A stretch of 64,000 nt of DNA from Paenibacillus sp. UNC499MF. Lineage in GTDB: Bacteria > Bacillota > Bacilli > Paenibacillales > NBRC-103111. Shown piece by piece: positions 55,862-64,000 of the stretch. A program made the translations under genes and the position numbers. The stretch covers positions 1 to 64,000 of the forward strand of contig NZ_FNVF01000019.1 in assembly GCF_900107975.1 (NCBI RefSeq). Reading direction: 5' to 3'. The notes beneath the pieces are model-generated. The model was not told the origin of the DNA and did no database searches. It was given only the letters and a program-made list of their open reading frames with translations. Every line of letters starts with the position of its first letter. Position 1 is the stretch's first letter.

Positions 55862-56722
55862 ATGAACACGAACGCCATTACGGCAAAAAAACCGATCACG
55901 ACCAAGCCGCCCATAGCGGCTGCTTCCGCCCGGAAACCGCTTATCCGCAAGCCTTGGTTCAAAAAAACGCTGCTCACCCTAGTCTTCTGGATCGCGGGAC
56001 TGCTTCTGTGGCACGGGCTGTCGCTCGTCTACGGACCGGAAATCCTGCCCGGCCCGATCCTGACCGTCCAGGGCGGCTATGAGCTGCTCGCCGACGGCAC
56101 CTTGCTGCAGTACATCGGCATCAGCTCGTACCGCGTCCTGCTCGGCTGGACCCTCGGCAGCCTGATCGCCATCCCGGTCGGCCTCGTCATCGGTAAAGTC
56201 GATGCCATCCGCGCTTTCGCGGAGCCGTTTCTGAACTTCATCCGCTTCATTCCGCCGATCGCGTTTATCACGCTGTTCCTCGTCTGGTTCGGTATCGGAG
56301 AGACGTCGAAAGTCGTGCTCATCCTGTACGCCACTTTCTTCATCGTCGTGCTGAACACCTTGACCGGCGTGCTCGCCGTGGAGGAGGACAAAATCCGCTC
56401 CGCCCGCAGCATGGGCGCCTCCGAGTGGCAAATCGTCCTACATGTCATCATCCCGTCTACCGTGCCATACATGTTCACGGGCATCCGCCTCGCCATGGGC
56501 ACCTCCTTCATGGCCATCATCGGCGCCGAAATGATCGCCTCCAACGAAGGCGTCGGCTATCTCATCTGGAACTCGCGGTTGTTTTTCCGTACGGACTGGA
56601 TTTTCGTGGGGCTGATCTGCCTGGGACTGATGGGTTTCATCACGGATCGCGCCGTGGCGCTGCTGGGGCGTAAGCTTTTGTCGCGGTATGGGGTTGTGGG
56701 GACAGTGGGGGGACGGCGGTAG
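55862..56722 (+). CDS. ABC importer permease (sulfonate/nitrate/taurine type)
   Basis: The 286-residue membrane protein has about six spans and the cytoplasmic EAA-type loop that contacts the ATPase (ARSMGASEWQIVLHVIIPSTVPYMFTGIRLAMG). The N-terminal 35 residues are basic and hydrophilic, longer than usual. AGGGAGGAG precedes the ATG. It is the last gene of the MarR - ASST - ABC set. Confidence 0.92.
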   Translation: MNTNAITAKKPITTKPPIAAASARKPLIRKPWFKKTLLTLVFWIAGLLLWHGLSLVYGPEILPGPILTVQGGYELLADGTLLQYIGISSYRVLLGWTLGSLIAIPVGLVIGKVDAIRAFAEPFLNFIRFIPPIAFITLFLVWFGIGETSKVVLILYATFFIVVLNTLTGVLAVEEDKIRSARSMGASEWQIVLHVIIPSTVPYMFTGIRLAMGTSFMAIIGAEMIASNEGVGYLIWNSRLFFRTDWIFVGLICLGLMGFITDRAVALLGRKLLSRYGVVGTVGGRR

Positions 56723-57161
56723 GTTTGTTAAATGCCGCTTCAATGTCCAAGTTTCTATGATCTATATGAACGCAATTAACAATGGTATAGGGTAATGTTG
56801 AAGCGTAAGAAAGTCAATTAAAGAAACGAGTCGATTTTAATACAGAAATCCCTCTAAAGGAGGGATTTTTTATTGCCCTACACACAGTTATAGCATGGAA
56901 AGTCATCATATACTGATGATATATATGTTCCCTTCCTTACGATAAGCAACTACGGGTTGCTTTCATTAACGTTGAAAAACCTCCCTCCTCCCTCATATAT
57001 AGTGCATTATTTATTAAAGACTAAACTGATACCCTTATAAGGCCGAGTTGTTAATTAGAAAAAACTTACAAAATGTAAATTATTAGGAAGGTAATCATGC
57101 AATGAATATAGAATTAAACAATGGGTGCCTAGAATAAAAATATTGGAAGGATGTGAGACTG
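56723..57161. other. Intergenic stretch with a terminator
   Basis: AT-rich. Apart from the terminator at 56846-56872 I find no gene or repeat. Confidence 0.5.
56846..56872 (+). terminator. Terminator after the ABC importer operon
   Basis: AAATCCCTC pairs with GAGGGATTT around TAAAG; a T run follows. Confidence 0.85.
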
Positions 57162-57863
57162 TTGAAGAAACCATTCTCTTTGCTTGCAGCCATGTTAGTA
57201 ACGGCTACTTCTATCTCGGGTGTTGCATCTGCAGAGACATCTACTAATCAGACTTCTGCCGATCAAACACAGCCTGCATTTATTAAGAATGTAACAGAAT
57301 CAAACGAGTTGAAGCAGTTTATTGGTCAAAATAATGTGGTAGGTTGGGAAGTCACGAAACTGAGCCCAGAAGAATTTTATAAAAGATATGCTGAGATAAC
57401 CGGGACCAGTGTTGAACAAGCAAAAAATATCCACACGTCGAAACAAGGAGTGTCTCCTTTAAATTTAAATCAAACTTACGACGCACAGTATGTAGCGGTT
57501 ATAGATTTAGGAGGCGGAGTAAGGGTAAAAGCTGGCGTTCTCGTTCAAATTCAGGAAGTCCAATTTGGCGGATCGCTAGGAAGAATATTCCTTAAAGTAT
57601 ACGATAATACAGGGTATGTAGCACCGTATTCCGGCTCGTTCACGGTTGTTAAAAACTTTGTTCAAGGGACTTTGCAATCGTCGTCCAAACTTCAAGTATC
57701 CTATAGCGGATATGCGGAAACTGCTGTAGTCAACGGAACTTCCAATCAATTAAATTTATCCGCAGGCGAGTTAGTTAATTTGGGTTGGAGTGCATCTACA
57801 AGCACACAAACAACAACCTACTACAGAAAGCACTTTGACGGAACCGGGTATGTATCTCCATAA
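57162..57863 (+). CDS. Secreted protein of unknown function
   Basis: The 233-residue protein begins with a signal peptide (LKKPFSLLAAMLVTATSISG, then VASAET with a likely cleavage after ASA). The mature part has a charged helical segment and then a beta-rich C-terminal domain with IDLGGGVRVKAGVLVQIQEVQ. No catalytic motif is seen. The start is TTG at 57162, preceded by GGAAGGATG; the in-frame GTG at 57153 is too close to the ribosome binding site. A terminator follows. Confidence 0.7.
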   Translation: MKKPFSLLAAMLVTATSISGVASAETSTNQTSADQTQPAFIKNVTESNELKQFIGQNNVVGWEVTKLSPEEFYKRYAEITGTSVEQAKNIHTSKQGVSPLNLNQTYDAQYVAVIDLGGGVRVKAGVLVQIQEVQFGGSLGRIFLKVYDNTGYVAPYSGSFTVVKNFVQGTLQSSSKLQVSYSGYAETAVVNGTSNQLNLSAGELVNLGWSASTSTQTTTYYRKHFDGTGYVSP

Positions 57864-57933
57864 CAGTTAAAAACTCCATCCGACCCTTCAACACTTTTAA
57901 GCTAAGTCCTAGGGCACCCATTGAATTCTAAGT

Positions 57934-57977
57934 AAAAACCCACTGTTAGGCGAACAGCCTTAATGCAGTGGGTTTTT
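57934..57977 (+). terminator. Terminator after the secreted protein gene
   Basis: AAAAACCCACTG pairs with CAGTGGGTTTTT around a 20-base loop containing a small inner stem. Confidence 0.88.
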
Positions 57978-58108
57978 GTCGTTACCCAAGATTACAAGCA
58001 GGACCTATAAAAGTTAGAACTACATGTTACACAGGCCGTCAAATACAATTGGTATATCAGCGAGGTCGGCAGATGGACTTCAAACCAACATATAAAGGCG
58101 GCGGCGGA

Positions 58109-58528
58109 ATGAAAATCCTTAAATACCTCTTTCTATCCTTGAATAGTCTGTTGTCTTTTTACGCAGGTCTATGGGCTTATGAAAAGGTTCTATGGTTAGT
58201 TTGGGAGCAAACCATTAGCGAAGGGGACTTACGAGCCGTTCAGTATTGGGCGGGAATCGCGTATCTCATCATCTTGGTTCCCTCTTATTTCTTGATATGT
58301 TCTTATGTTGCATCCAAAATAAAATCCGGAATTATGCGGCTGCTGCTTTATCCTATCGGGTGCGCACTCGTGTTTGCTTTACCCACCTTGTTTATATTTG
58401 CTGCTTTTGGTGGCGGAAATCTTTTTTCGGCGGAGGCGTTTCTGTTTTATGTGTTTTTTATTTCTTCCGGCGTAGTATTTGGCTTGGGGTATGCTTTGAG
58501 CATGTTTTTGTCGTTAGGTAAGTTTTGA
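58109..58528 (+). CDS. Small multi-span membrane protein
   Basis: The 139-residue protein (MKILKYLFLSLNSLLSFYAG) has four hydrophobic segments at about 4-24, 45-66, 75-95 and 105-132. No motif or family recognised. The ATG at 58109 is the first plausible start; a G-rich AAAGGCGGCGG lies before it. A terminator follows. Confidence 0.65.
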   Translation: MKILKYLFLSLNSLLSFYAGLWAYEKVLWLVWEQTISEGDLRAVQYWAGIAYLIILVPSYFLICSYVASKIKSGIMRLLLYPIGCALVFALPTLFIFAAFGGGNLFSAEAFLFYVFFISSGVVFGLGYALSMFLSLGKF

Positions 58529-58542
58529 AAAGTAATTCGTAG

Positions 58543-58579
58543 GTGCACTCCCTTTAATGGCAAAAGGGGGTGCTTTTTT
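58543..58579 (+). terminator. Terminator after the membrane protein gene
   Basis: TGCACTCCCTTT pairs with AAAGGGGGTGC around AATGGCA; six T follow. Confidence 0.85.
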
Positions 58580-58677
58580 GTTTTTAACTTAATGAAGAGA
58601 ATGAAAATATCGTTTACAATGGAATTATTAACCACCCTTAGCGTTGCATGATTAACTTGGGTCAAGGAGAGTTTAGA

Positions 58678-58821
58678 ATGTCTATGAAATTAATGCTATC
58701 GGGGATTTTCGTATTTCTTTTGACCGATTTTATGGGAAATACAATGGGGATCAAGCTTTATCTGCTGGAACTTATTCTTCCTCTGTTAGGGATTGTTTTG
58801 TTTGTTTTGGGCTCTTTGTGA
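58678..58821 (+). CDS. Very small membrane protein (47 aa)
   Basis: A short frame with a strong AAGGAGAG seven bases upstream encodes 47 residues (MSMKLMLSGIFVFLLTDFMG...) with two hydrophobic stretches (about 5-17 and 26-45). It looks like a genuine small membrane protein; function unknown. Confidence 0.6.
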   Translation: MSMKLMLSGIFVFLLTDFMGNTMGIKLYLLELILPLLGIVLFVLGSL

Positions 58822-59384
58822 AAAGTGGTCGTGATTCGAGGTAAATTGTATAGCTTGATTAATCATAAAGATCGAGAGGATTAATGGCTAAGCTACGCCT
58901 AAAGAAGGGCCGAGTAAGGCAGGAGGTAGAAAATGGTTAAGAACCTGTTACCAGCCTATGGGGTTTTAACCGAATGCCGTTTGATAATTGAATCAAGTTC
59001 CTCAAAGAATCCTTATGATTGACCATATCTACAGTTTGAACGGGTATCCGTTATAGTAAAGGAATATAAGGAGTACCACAAACGAGGTGCTTTTTATTGG
59101 CGTTCCCCTTACTCTAGGCCAATCTGCATTAGAGCATCTGTCACGGTGATCCCAAGACTGTTCCCAAAACTTCGTAACTTATCTTACCATATCGTTTACC
59201 TTAACCATTTTGTGGCGATTTCAATTCACTTGTATTTCACAAAATAAGAGGCAGTATATCAAATATGTAATAAAATAAATACATATGTTGACAAAGAAAA
59301 AGCTCGTTGATATGTTGAGTGTAATTAACTTCGTAAATTTCGGTTGGTTTCTGATTGAAATATTCTATGAAAGCAGGGCGGATT
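58822..59384. other. Intergenic stretch before the ParA/SIR2 genes
   Basis: Contains an 18-codon minigene with a ribosome binding site (58884-58940, MAKLRLKKGRVRQEVENG), probably a remnant, and a weak hairpin with T run at about 59072-59096. AT content rises from about 59180, which may mark the left edge of an acquired block. Confidence 0.4.
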
Positions 59385-60419
59385 TTGAAAATAATAACTT
59401 ATTTTAATAATAAAGGAGGAGTAGGTAAAACTACTCTGGCTGTAAATGTGGCATCATTTATGGCAACTCATTTTGGAAAAAAAGTATTGTTTCTAGATGC
59501 TGATCCTCAAGCAAATTCTACACAAATGATGGTGCCAGATCAATTTTGGTTGGATTATTATGGTGAAAGGGCGTCTAAATCAACAATCATGAACTTTTTA
59601 TCTCCGATAATCGAAGGAGATTCGGGTCTTAACTTTATTGATGAATTATACATGGGTACCGCTAATCGGTACAATGTAGATTTAATACCAGGACATCCAG
59701 GATTATCTGTTATAGAAGATATCTTTAGTGATGCATGGAATAAAAGTTTAGGCGGGGATATCGGAGGCTTTAGAAGAACTAACTGGTTAAGACAAATGAA
59801 GCAACATTATGCTTCTACTTATGATTACATGTTTATAGATGTTGGTCCTTCACTAGGTGCATTAAATAGAAGTATTTTATTAAATACAGATTTTGTTGTT
59901 ACACCTATGGGATCAGATATTTTTAGTTTGATAGGTGTATCGAATATCTCTACGTGGATAAAAGAGTGGATGCATTCATACCGTCGGGCCGTCCATGTTC
60001 TTTACGATAGACATGGGTCTCAATCAGCAGAGAAGTATCTTTTTAACTTAGATATCGATAAAACTACAAAATTAATAGGATTTTCTATTCAACAATATGT
60101 TACGAGAACATTTGCAGATGGACGAAGACCTATTGCAGCTTATGAATCTATAATTATACAAGTTCCCGAGGCAATTGAAAAACACCTTAATTATTTGATT
60201 TATAATAATCTTACAATTGAGGAGCTTAATCTGGGTGATGTTCCCTATTTATATAGTTTGGTACCCTTAGCTCAAGCTAGTAAGTCACCTATGTATAGTT
60301 TAGTTAGAGGCGATGGAGTAGTAGGAGGCCAAACTAGCTCTGTTAAGAAGTATAAAGAAATTCTTGATTCTATAACGAGAAAGCTTTTGAAGAATATGGG
60401 AGATTTAAATGCAGATTAA
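59385..60419 (+). CDS. ParA-like ATPase partnered with SIR2
   Basis: The protein begins LKIITYFNNKGGVGKTTLAVN with the deviant Walker A of ParA/MinD proteins, continues with VLFLDADPQANST (A' motif) and has YMFIDVGPSLGALNRSIL as Walker B. It is 344 residues from the TTG at 59385, which follows GGGCGG; an ATG at 59367 is in frame but poorly placed. ParA proteins usually segregate plasmids or position cargo, but no ParB or centromere repeats are here; instead it overlaps a SIR2-domain gene by 11 bases. Together they form a likely defence pair. Confidence 0.82.
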   Translation: MKIITYFNNKGGVGKTTLAVNVASFMATHFGKKVLFLDADPQANSTQMMVPDQFWLDYYGERASKSTIMNFLSPIIEGDSGLNFIDELYMGTANRYNVDLIPGHPGLSVIEDIFSDAWNKSLGGDIGGFRRTNWLRQMKQHYASTYDYMFIDVGPSLGALNRSILLNTDFVVTPMGSDIFSLIGVSNISTWIKEWMHSYRRAVHVLYDRHGSQSAEKYLFNLDIDKTTKLIGFSIQQYVTRTFADGRRPIAAYESIIIQVPEAIEKHLNYLIYNNLTIEELNLGDVPYLYSLVPLAQASKSPMYSLVRGDGVVGGQTSSVKKYKEILDSITRKLLKNMGDLNAD

Positions 60420-61266
60420 TTGGCCAGTAAATCTCGTTGAAGAGATAGCGTATAGACGATGTGTGCTTTTTTTAGGGGCAGGAATATCTGCTACGTCAAA
60501 AAATGATCTTGGAGAGTCACCAAAGAAATGGGGAGAATTTATTCAAGATGCAGTTACTTTATTGCATAGCCCTACAGAAGACAAACTAAAATTTATAAAA
60601 AAAATGATTGAACAAGGGAATTATTTGCTGGCTCTTCAATCTATATATGATTCTTGTGATCCTGGTAACTATGCTAATTATTTAAGGCAAGTTTATAGTA
60701 GACCAAATTATAAAGCATCTCAAGTACATGAACTTATAAAATCTATTGATTCAAAAATTGTTATTACTACAAATTTTGATAAAATTTACGAGAATTTATG
60801 CAATGAACATGGTTATACTACTGCTATGTATCGTGATATAGAGAGAATTTCAACAAATATGAAATCTACTGAAAATCTAATTATTAAGGCTCACGGATCT
60901 ATTGATGATGTAGATAGTCTGGTTTTTACACAAAAGCAATATTATAAAGCAAGAAAAGATTATCCACAATTCTATCAGATATTAAATGCATTATTTATAA
61001 CTAAAACAATTGTATTCTTAGGATACAGTTTGAATGATCCAGATATAAACCTTGTATTGGAAACAGTTGGGAATGCAAGTTCATCGAGTAGCCCCCATTA
61101 TGTAGTAGTAAAACAAGGAGTAGATGAGGAAATAAAGAAATATTGGAGAGAATGTTACAATATTTATCCGCTAGAATATGGACCTACTTACCAAGATTTA
61201 GATGAAAATATATTAAGACTTCATGAAAAGGTTAGGGAGTATAGAGAAATTAAGCGTCTTCCGTAA
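60409..61266 (+). CDS. SIR2-domain protein (predicted NAD+-cleaving effector)
   Basis: The 285-residue protein is a SIR2-like domain: CVLFLGAGISATS for NAD binding, VITTNFDKIYENL with the catalytic Asn, IKAHGSIDD with the catalytic His, and VFLGYSLNDPDINLVLE. In several anti-phage systems such SIR2 domains destroy NAD+ to stop infected cells. It has little beyond the SIR2 domain, so infection sensing would have to come from the ParA-like partner, whose gene overlaps it by 11 bases. A bidirectional terminator separates it from the methyltransferase gene. Confidence 0.85.
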   Translation: MQINWPVNLVEEIAYRRCVLFLGAGISATSKNDLGESPKKWGEFIQDAVTLLHSPTEDKLKFIKKMIEQGNYLLALQSIYDSCDPGNYANYLRQVYSRPNYKASQVHELIKSIDSKIVITTNFDKIYENLCNEHGYTTAMYRDIERISTNMKSTENLIIKAHGSIDDVDSLVFTQKQYYKARKDYPQFYQILNALFITKTIVFLGYSLNDPDINLVLETVGNASSSSSPHYVVVKQGVDEEIKKYWRECYNIYPLEYGPTYQDLDENILRLHEKVREYREIKRLP

Positions 61267-61308
61267 TATAAACAGCCATTTCAAGATATGAAATGGCTGT
61301 TTATATTT
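61265..61308. terminator. Bidirectional terminator
   Basis: AATATAAACAGCCATTTCA pairs perfectly with its complement around a short AGAT-type loop. It serves the SIR2 gene and the convergent methyltransferase gene. Confidence 0.88.
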
Positions 61309-61344
61309 TACAAAGCATAGAATAAACCTGGTTAGAGATTACTA

Positions 61345-62544
61345 TTATTTGTTGGCCTTATTTTTCGAACGTTTTTTAACTAAAGTTTCGGGCAACCATT
61401 GGCCATTTTTAGTTCTTAACTTTCTCATTTCTTCAGTAAACAATTTATTTTTATTGTTTTGTACATTATTAATATATTCTTTTTGAAATTCTAACGAATC
61501 AAATCTATTTTTAATATTCTCAACATCACCAATTTCTACACCAATCCATTTTCTTTTTAAAATCTCTGAGACTACATAAGTTGTTCCACTACCTCCAAAA
61601 GGATCGAACACTACATCGTTTTCATTTGTAGATAAGCTTATAATTCTCTCTAGAAGCTTCATTGAAAGTTCATTACTGTCTCTTGTTTTGTATTTACTAT
61701 GTCTAACTGGTGGTATATCAAACCATACATCTGTGAGGTTAATACCGCTAGGATTCAATTGATCTTTATAGCCTCCGTAATCTCTGATATCTCCACCACA
61801 ATGCCTACAAATTTCTAAAGGCAATCTTTGCTCATTAAAGGTATATCCTTTTTCTCCTTTTGTATAATAAAGCAAACCATAATGCGACGGATAAAGACGA
61901 TTTTTAATAGGAAGCCTGTACTTAATATCAACTGCTATCCAGTGTTTAAAATTTAAATGCTTATTTAGTATTGAAGATATATGTGTGTTCCATTTGGGAA
62001 GATTCCATATAAAAAAAGATCCACCTTCTTTTAATAAATCTATACATTTAAGAACCCATGTTTCTGTCCACTTGATGTATTCCTCTTCTTCAATTTTATC
62101 ATTCATTCCAGATTCATATTTTTTATCCAGATTAAATGGTGGGTCGGCAAATATTAAATCAACTGAGTTTTTTTCTAATTTATCCATTAAAGAGATACAG
62201 TCACCTTGGTACATGTTCCCGTATTCAGTTTTAAATATATGTTTATGTCTCAGTGCTATAGGTGCTGTATTATAATCGGGGCTAATAAAATCGACAATTG
62301 TTTTAGCGTTTTTTGATAAAATATCCAGTAATTCTTTGTCGAAATACCCCAATTTAATTTTCAATTCCAGTTCTGAAATATCTAAGGTTTTAATAATACA
62401 ATCCCTATCTGTAACATCGGGATAGAGATTGTATTTGGGATAGTATTTTAATTTTTTTGTGGTTATATTAGATATTTTCGAGAAATATTTTAGCTCCGCA
62501 TCATTAGTTATACTTAAGGCGGAGAAGAAAGAATTAGAATACAT
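61345..62544 (-). CDS. DNA methyltransferase of a BamHI-type restriction-modification system
   Basis: The 399-residue amino-methyltransferase has the catalytic motif DLIFADPPFNLDKKY (about residue 130) before the SAM-binding motif VVFDPFGGSGTTYVV (about 330), the order of beta-class N6-adenine/N4-cytosine enzymes. A CxxC-type pair in EICRHCGGD is unusual. The ATG at 62544 has GGAGG five bases upstream; a GTG 33 bases earlier is in frame but precedes the ribosome binding site. It diverges from the controller and endonuclease genes and should protect the sites cut by the endonuclease. Which base it methylates cannot be read from the motif. Confidence 0.87.
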   Translation of the reverse strand: MYSNSFFSALSITNDAELKYFSKISNITTKKLKYYPKYNLYPDVTDRDCIIKTLDISELELKIKLGYFDKELLDILSKNAKTIVDFISPDYNTAPIALRHKHIFKTEYGNMYQGDCISLMDKLEKNSVDLIFADPPFNLDKKYESGMNDKIEEEEYIKWTETWVLKCIDLLKEGGSFFIWNLPKWNTHISSILNKHLNFKHWIAVDIKYRLPIKNRLYPSHYGLLYYTKGEKGYTFNEQRLPLEICRHCGGDIRDYGGYKDQLNPSGINLTDVWFDIPPVRHSKYKTRDSNELSMKLLERIISLSTNENDVVFDPFGGSGTTYVVSEILKRKWIGVEIGDVENIKNRFDSLEFQKEYINNVQNNKNKLFTEEMRKLRTKNGQWLPETLVKKRSKNKANK

Positions 62545-62624
62545 AAAACCCTCCAAAGCTTGATGACTATAGTACACAAATTAAATAGTATCACAAGAAT
62601 AGAATTATGTTAAGTCGACAATTG

Positions 62625-62638
62625 CAGACTATAGTCTG
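62625..62638. promoter_or_regulatory. C-box operator of the restriction-modification system
   Basis: CAGACTATAGTCTG is a perfect 14-bp palindrome with the GACT...AGTC form typical of controller-protein binding sites. A degenerate second copy (TAGACGATACTGAG) follows. It lies between the divergent methyltransferase and controller genes, about 50 bases upstream of the latter. Confidence 0.7.
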
Positions 62639-62690
62639 TAGACGATACTGAGCACAGGAACAAGAATTAGGGAGGAGAGGGGGGGACTTC

Positions 62691-62930
62691 TTGAATCTCG
62701 AAGAGGCATTTGGATTAACTTTAAAAAAGTATCGAAATATGGGTTGTCTTTCTCAAGAAGAGCTTGCGCATCAAAGTAACCTTGATCGTACATACATTAG
62801 CTTGCTAGAAAGAGGCCTTAGAAGACCAACACTTACTACAATTTTCATTATTGCTAAATGTCTAAAAAAAAGACCGAGTGAATTGATTCAAGAAGTTGAA
62901 AATCAATTAAATGAACATTACACGAATTAA
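62691..62930 (+). CDS. Controller (C) protein of the restriction-modification system
   Basis: A 79-residue XRE-type helix-turn-helix protein: LTLKKYRNMGCLSQEELAHQ, SNLDRTYISLLERGLRRPTLTTI. Small proteins like this bind C-boxes and time expression of the endonuclease after the methyltransferase. The start is TTG with a GGGAGGAG-type sequence upstream. It overlaps the endonuclease gene by 20 bases, which is the usual C-R arrangement. Confidence 0.87.
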   Translation: MNLEEAFGLTLKKYRNMGCLSQEELAHQSNLDRTYISLLERGLRRPTLTTIFIIAKCLKKRPSELIQEVENQLNEHYTN

Positions 62931-63510
62931 GAGACTCATCAATAAGGGAAACTTTTCAGAAGGTAAAGATTATCAACGAATCAAACAAAATATAGAGCAA
63001 GCAACAGTGAGTATTCAAAATCCACCTGGAAGCGGTAAATTTATTCTTCACGATAAAATAAAAGGTAACGGTGTTGTACCAATTAAAGATGCATTCATTA
63101 CAACGTTAAATGAATTAGGTTGGGAAGATGAGAGAATAATTAGTAATATAGATATTAGAAAGAGGAAATTTGATAGTGCAATTAAACTAAGTAATGGTAA
63201 ATATTTTGCGGTTGAGTGGGAAACTGGAAATATTTCCTCAAGTCATCGTGCCTTAAATCGTATTTCTTTAGGAATATTGGATGGTTTGCTTGATGGAGGT
63301 TTATTGATATTACCGTCGAGAAAAATGTATAAATATTTAACTGATAGAATAGGAAATTATCAAGAATTAGAAGCTTACTTTAGGGTTTGGGAAGCAATAG
63401 AACCTAGCATAGAAAATGGATTAATAGAAGTTATAGAAATTGAACACGATGATGTTAGTTTTGATGTGCCACCGATTAAAAAAGGGACTGATGGAAGAGC
63501 TCTTAAATAA
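62911..63510 (+). CDS. BamHI-family type II restriction endonuclease
   Basis: The 199-residue protein aligns by eye with BamHI along its length: NGVVPIKDAF (BamHI NGVVPIKE), RKFDSAIKL with the catalytic Asp, AVEWETGNISSSHRALNRISLG (BamHI MEFETGNISSAHRSMNKLLLG) with the ExE catalytic pair, YLTDRIGNYQELEAYF (BamHI YLTDRVTNFEELEPYF) and PPIKKGTDGRA (BamHI PLIPKGSDGMS). BamHI cuts G^GATCC; the same or a closely related target is likely. The catalytic Asp and both Glu are present, so it should be active. Confidence 0.9.
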   Translation: MNITRIKRLINKGNFSEGKDYQRIKQNIEQATVSIQNPPGSGKFILHDKIKGNGVVPIKDAFITTLNELGWEDERIISNIDIRKRKFDSAIKLSNGKYFAVEWETGNISSSHRALNRISLGILDGLLDGGLLILPSRKMYKYLTDRIGNYQELEAYFRVWEAIEPSIENGLIEVIEIEHDDVSFDVPPIKKGTDGRALK

Positions 63511-63517
63511 TTGAACT

Positions 63518-63550
63518 GAAGCATCTGATCTGATTAATCAGGTGCTTTTT
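63518..63550 (+). terminator. Terminator after the endonuclease gene
   Basis: AAGCATCTGAT pairs with ATCAGGTGCTT (one G-U) around CTGATTA; T follow. Confidence 0.85.
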
Positions 63551-63644
63551 AAATTTATTTAATGGTTACTTAAATGCGTACCACCTCATTACTTAAATTC
63601 TGCTACCCTATCCTTAACCCATAAAGGATGGAGGTAATTTATTC

Positions 63645-63914
63645 ATGACTCAATTGCGTAACAACTCCCTGATCCATCGTTTCGATAACCTTGCAGACGA
63701 GGTCGATGCCTCGAAGGCTCTCCAACCCATTACCGATCAACTTAATGCTTTAGAGATGGAACTATTACAATCACTACAACCCGATCAACAATCGCTTCTT
63801 CGGGAGTGGCAGGACAAGGGAATAGCTCTGGAGTACATGAAGAAAGAGTGGATTTACATCAAGGGCGTGCAGGACGGCATCAAGATTTTGTCCCAGCTTC
63901 ATAGCGAAGTCTAG
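63645..63914 (+). CDS. Small helical protein of unknown function
   Basis: The 89-residue protein (MTQLRNNSLIHRFDNLADEV) is helical, with a leucine/glutamine-rich middle. A GGAGG lies nine or ten bases before the ATG. No family recognised. Codon use is closer to the backbone than to the AT-rich genes before it. Confidence 0.6.
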   Translation: MTQLRNNSLIHRFDNLADEVDASKALQPITDQLNALEMELLQSLQPDQQSLLREWQDKGIALEYMKKEWIYIKGVQDGIKILSQLHSEV

Positions 63915-64000
63915 GTCATGTTTAACTCTTAGTCAACCAGGGGAAATCCACATTACCTACACAGCTCAAAGCCGCGTTCTCATTACCTTCTAGGTATCGA

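Noticed and set aside
59385-60419. Plasmid partition locus
   Set aside because: Although a ParA-like gene is present, there is no ParB gene, no centromere repeats and no replication gene nearby; the overlapping SIR2 gene points to defence.

Overview
The window comes from a Gram-positive, spore-former-type bacterium that most resembles the Paenibacillaceae. The evidence is the purine operon order purEKBCSQLFMNHD behind a guanine riboswitch, a Firmicutes-type 5S rRNA, GGAGG-type ribosome binding sites throughout, and YqfQ, YerC and YxiJ relatives. The host backbone is moderately GC-rich; several clearly more AT-rich blocks are likely acquired.

Layout. 1-165: 5S rRNA and its terminator, the end of an rRNA operon. 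520-15450: the complete de novo purine (IMP) operon with a promoter, possible PurR boxes, a guanine riboswitch with terminator platform, an internal terminator between purF and purM, and a tandemly duplicated purD 3' end. 15659-24460: backbone genes, namely a tiny membrane protein, a secreted MORN-repeat protein, a DCC-family oxidoreductase, a YqfQ-like protein, YerC, a CbiX-domain protein, lipid kinase DagK and an RlmCD-type 23S rRNA methyltransferase. 24508-34151: an AT-rich defence region with a DUF4209 pseudogene, a repeat-flanked pair of an Mrr-like nuclease and an HNH protein, and an McrBC-like module (coiled-coil protein, McrB-type AAA+ GTPase, DUF2357/McrC-like nuclease, possible small fourth gene). 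34816-40307: a solitary flagellin with a large novel centre, a helical-repeat protein, a metallo-beta-lactamase-fold hydrolase and decayed fragments. 40651-42572: three Y-RNA-like RNAs followed by the Ro60 (TROVE) protein. 42873-56722: an Upf1-like helicase, an amino acid permease, a TetR/acetyltransferase pair, a run of small unknown genes, and a MarR - arylsulfotransferase-like - ABC importer locus. 57162-63914: small secreted and membrane proteins, then a second defence block with a ParA-like/SIR2 pair and a BamHI-type restriction-modification system with controller protein.

How they work together. The purine operon is one metabolic unit, switched off by guanine or hypoxanthine at the riboswitch. 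The two defence blocks hold four candidate systems of different types. The most notable locus is the Ro60 gene preceded by three tandem RNAs that each close on a 10-13 bp terminal helix and share sequence motifs. The first carries a circularly permuted, nearly perfect tRNA-like domain, as expected for YrlA-type bacterial Y RNAs. A second theme is long, hydrophilic, low-complexity segments added to conserved proteins (PurK N-terminus, RlmCD interior, MarR C-terminus, and in front of the lipoprotein signal of an ABC binding protein). None of these can be explained by a wrong start choice, because no alternative start codon is available or because the segment is internal or C-terminal.
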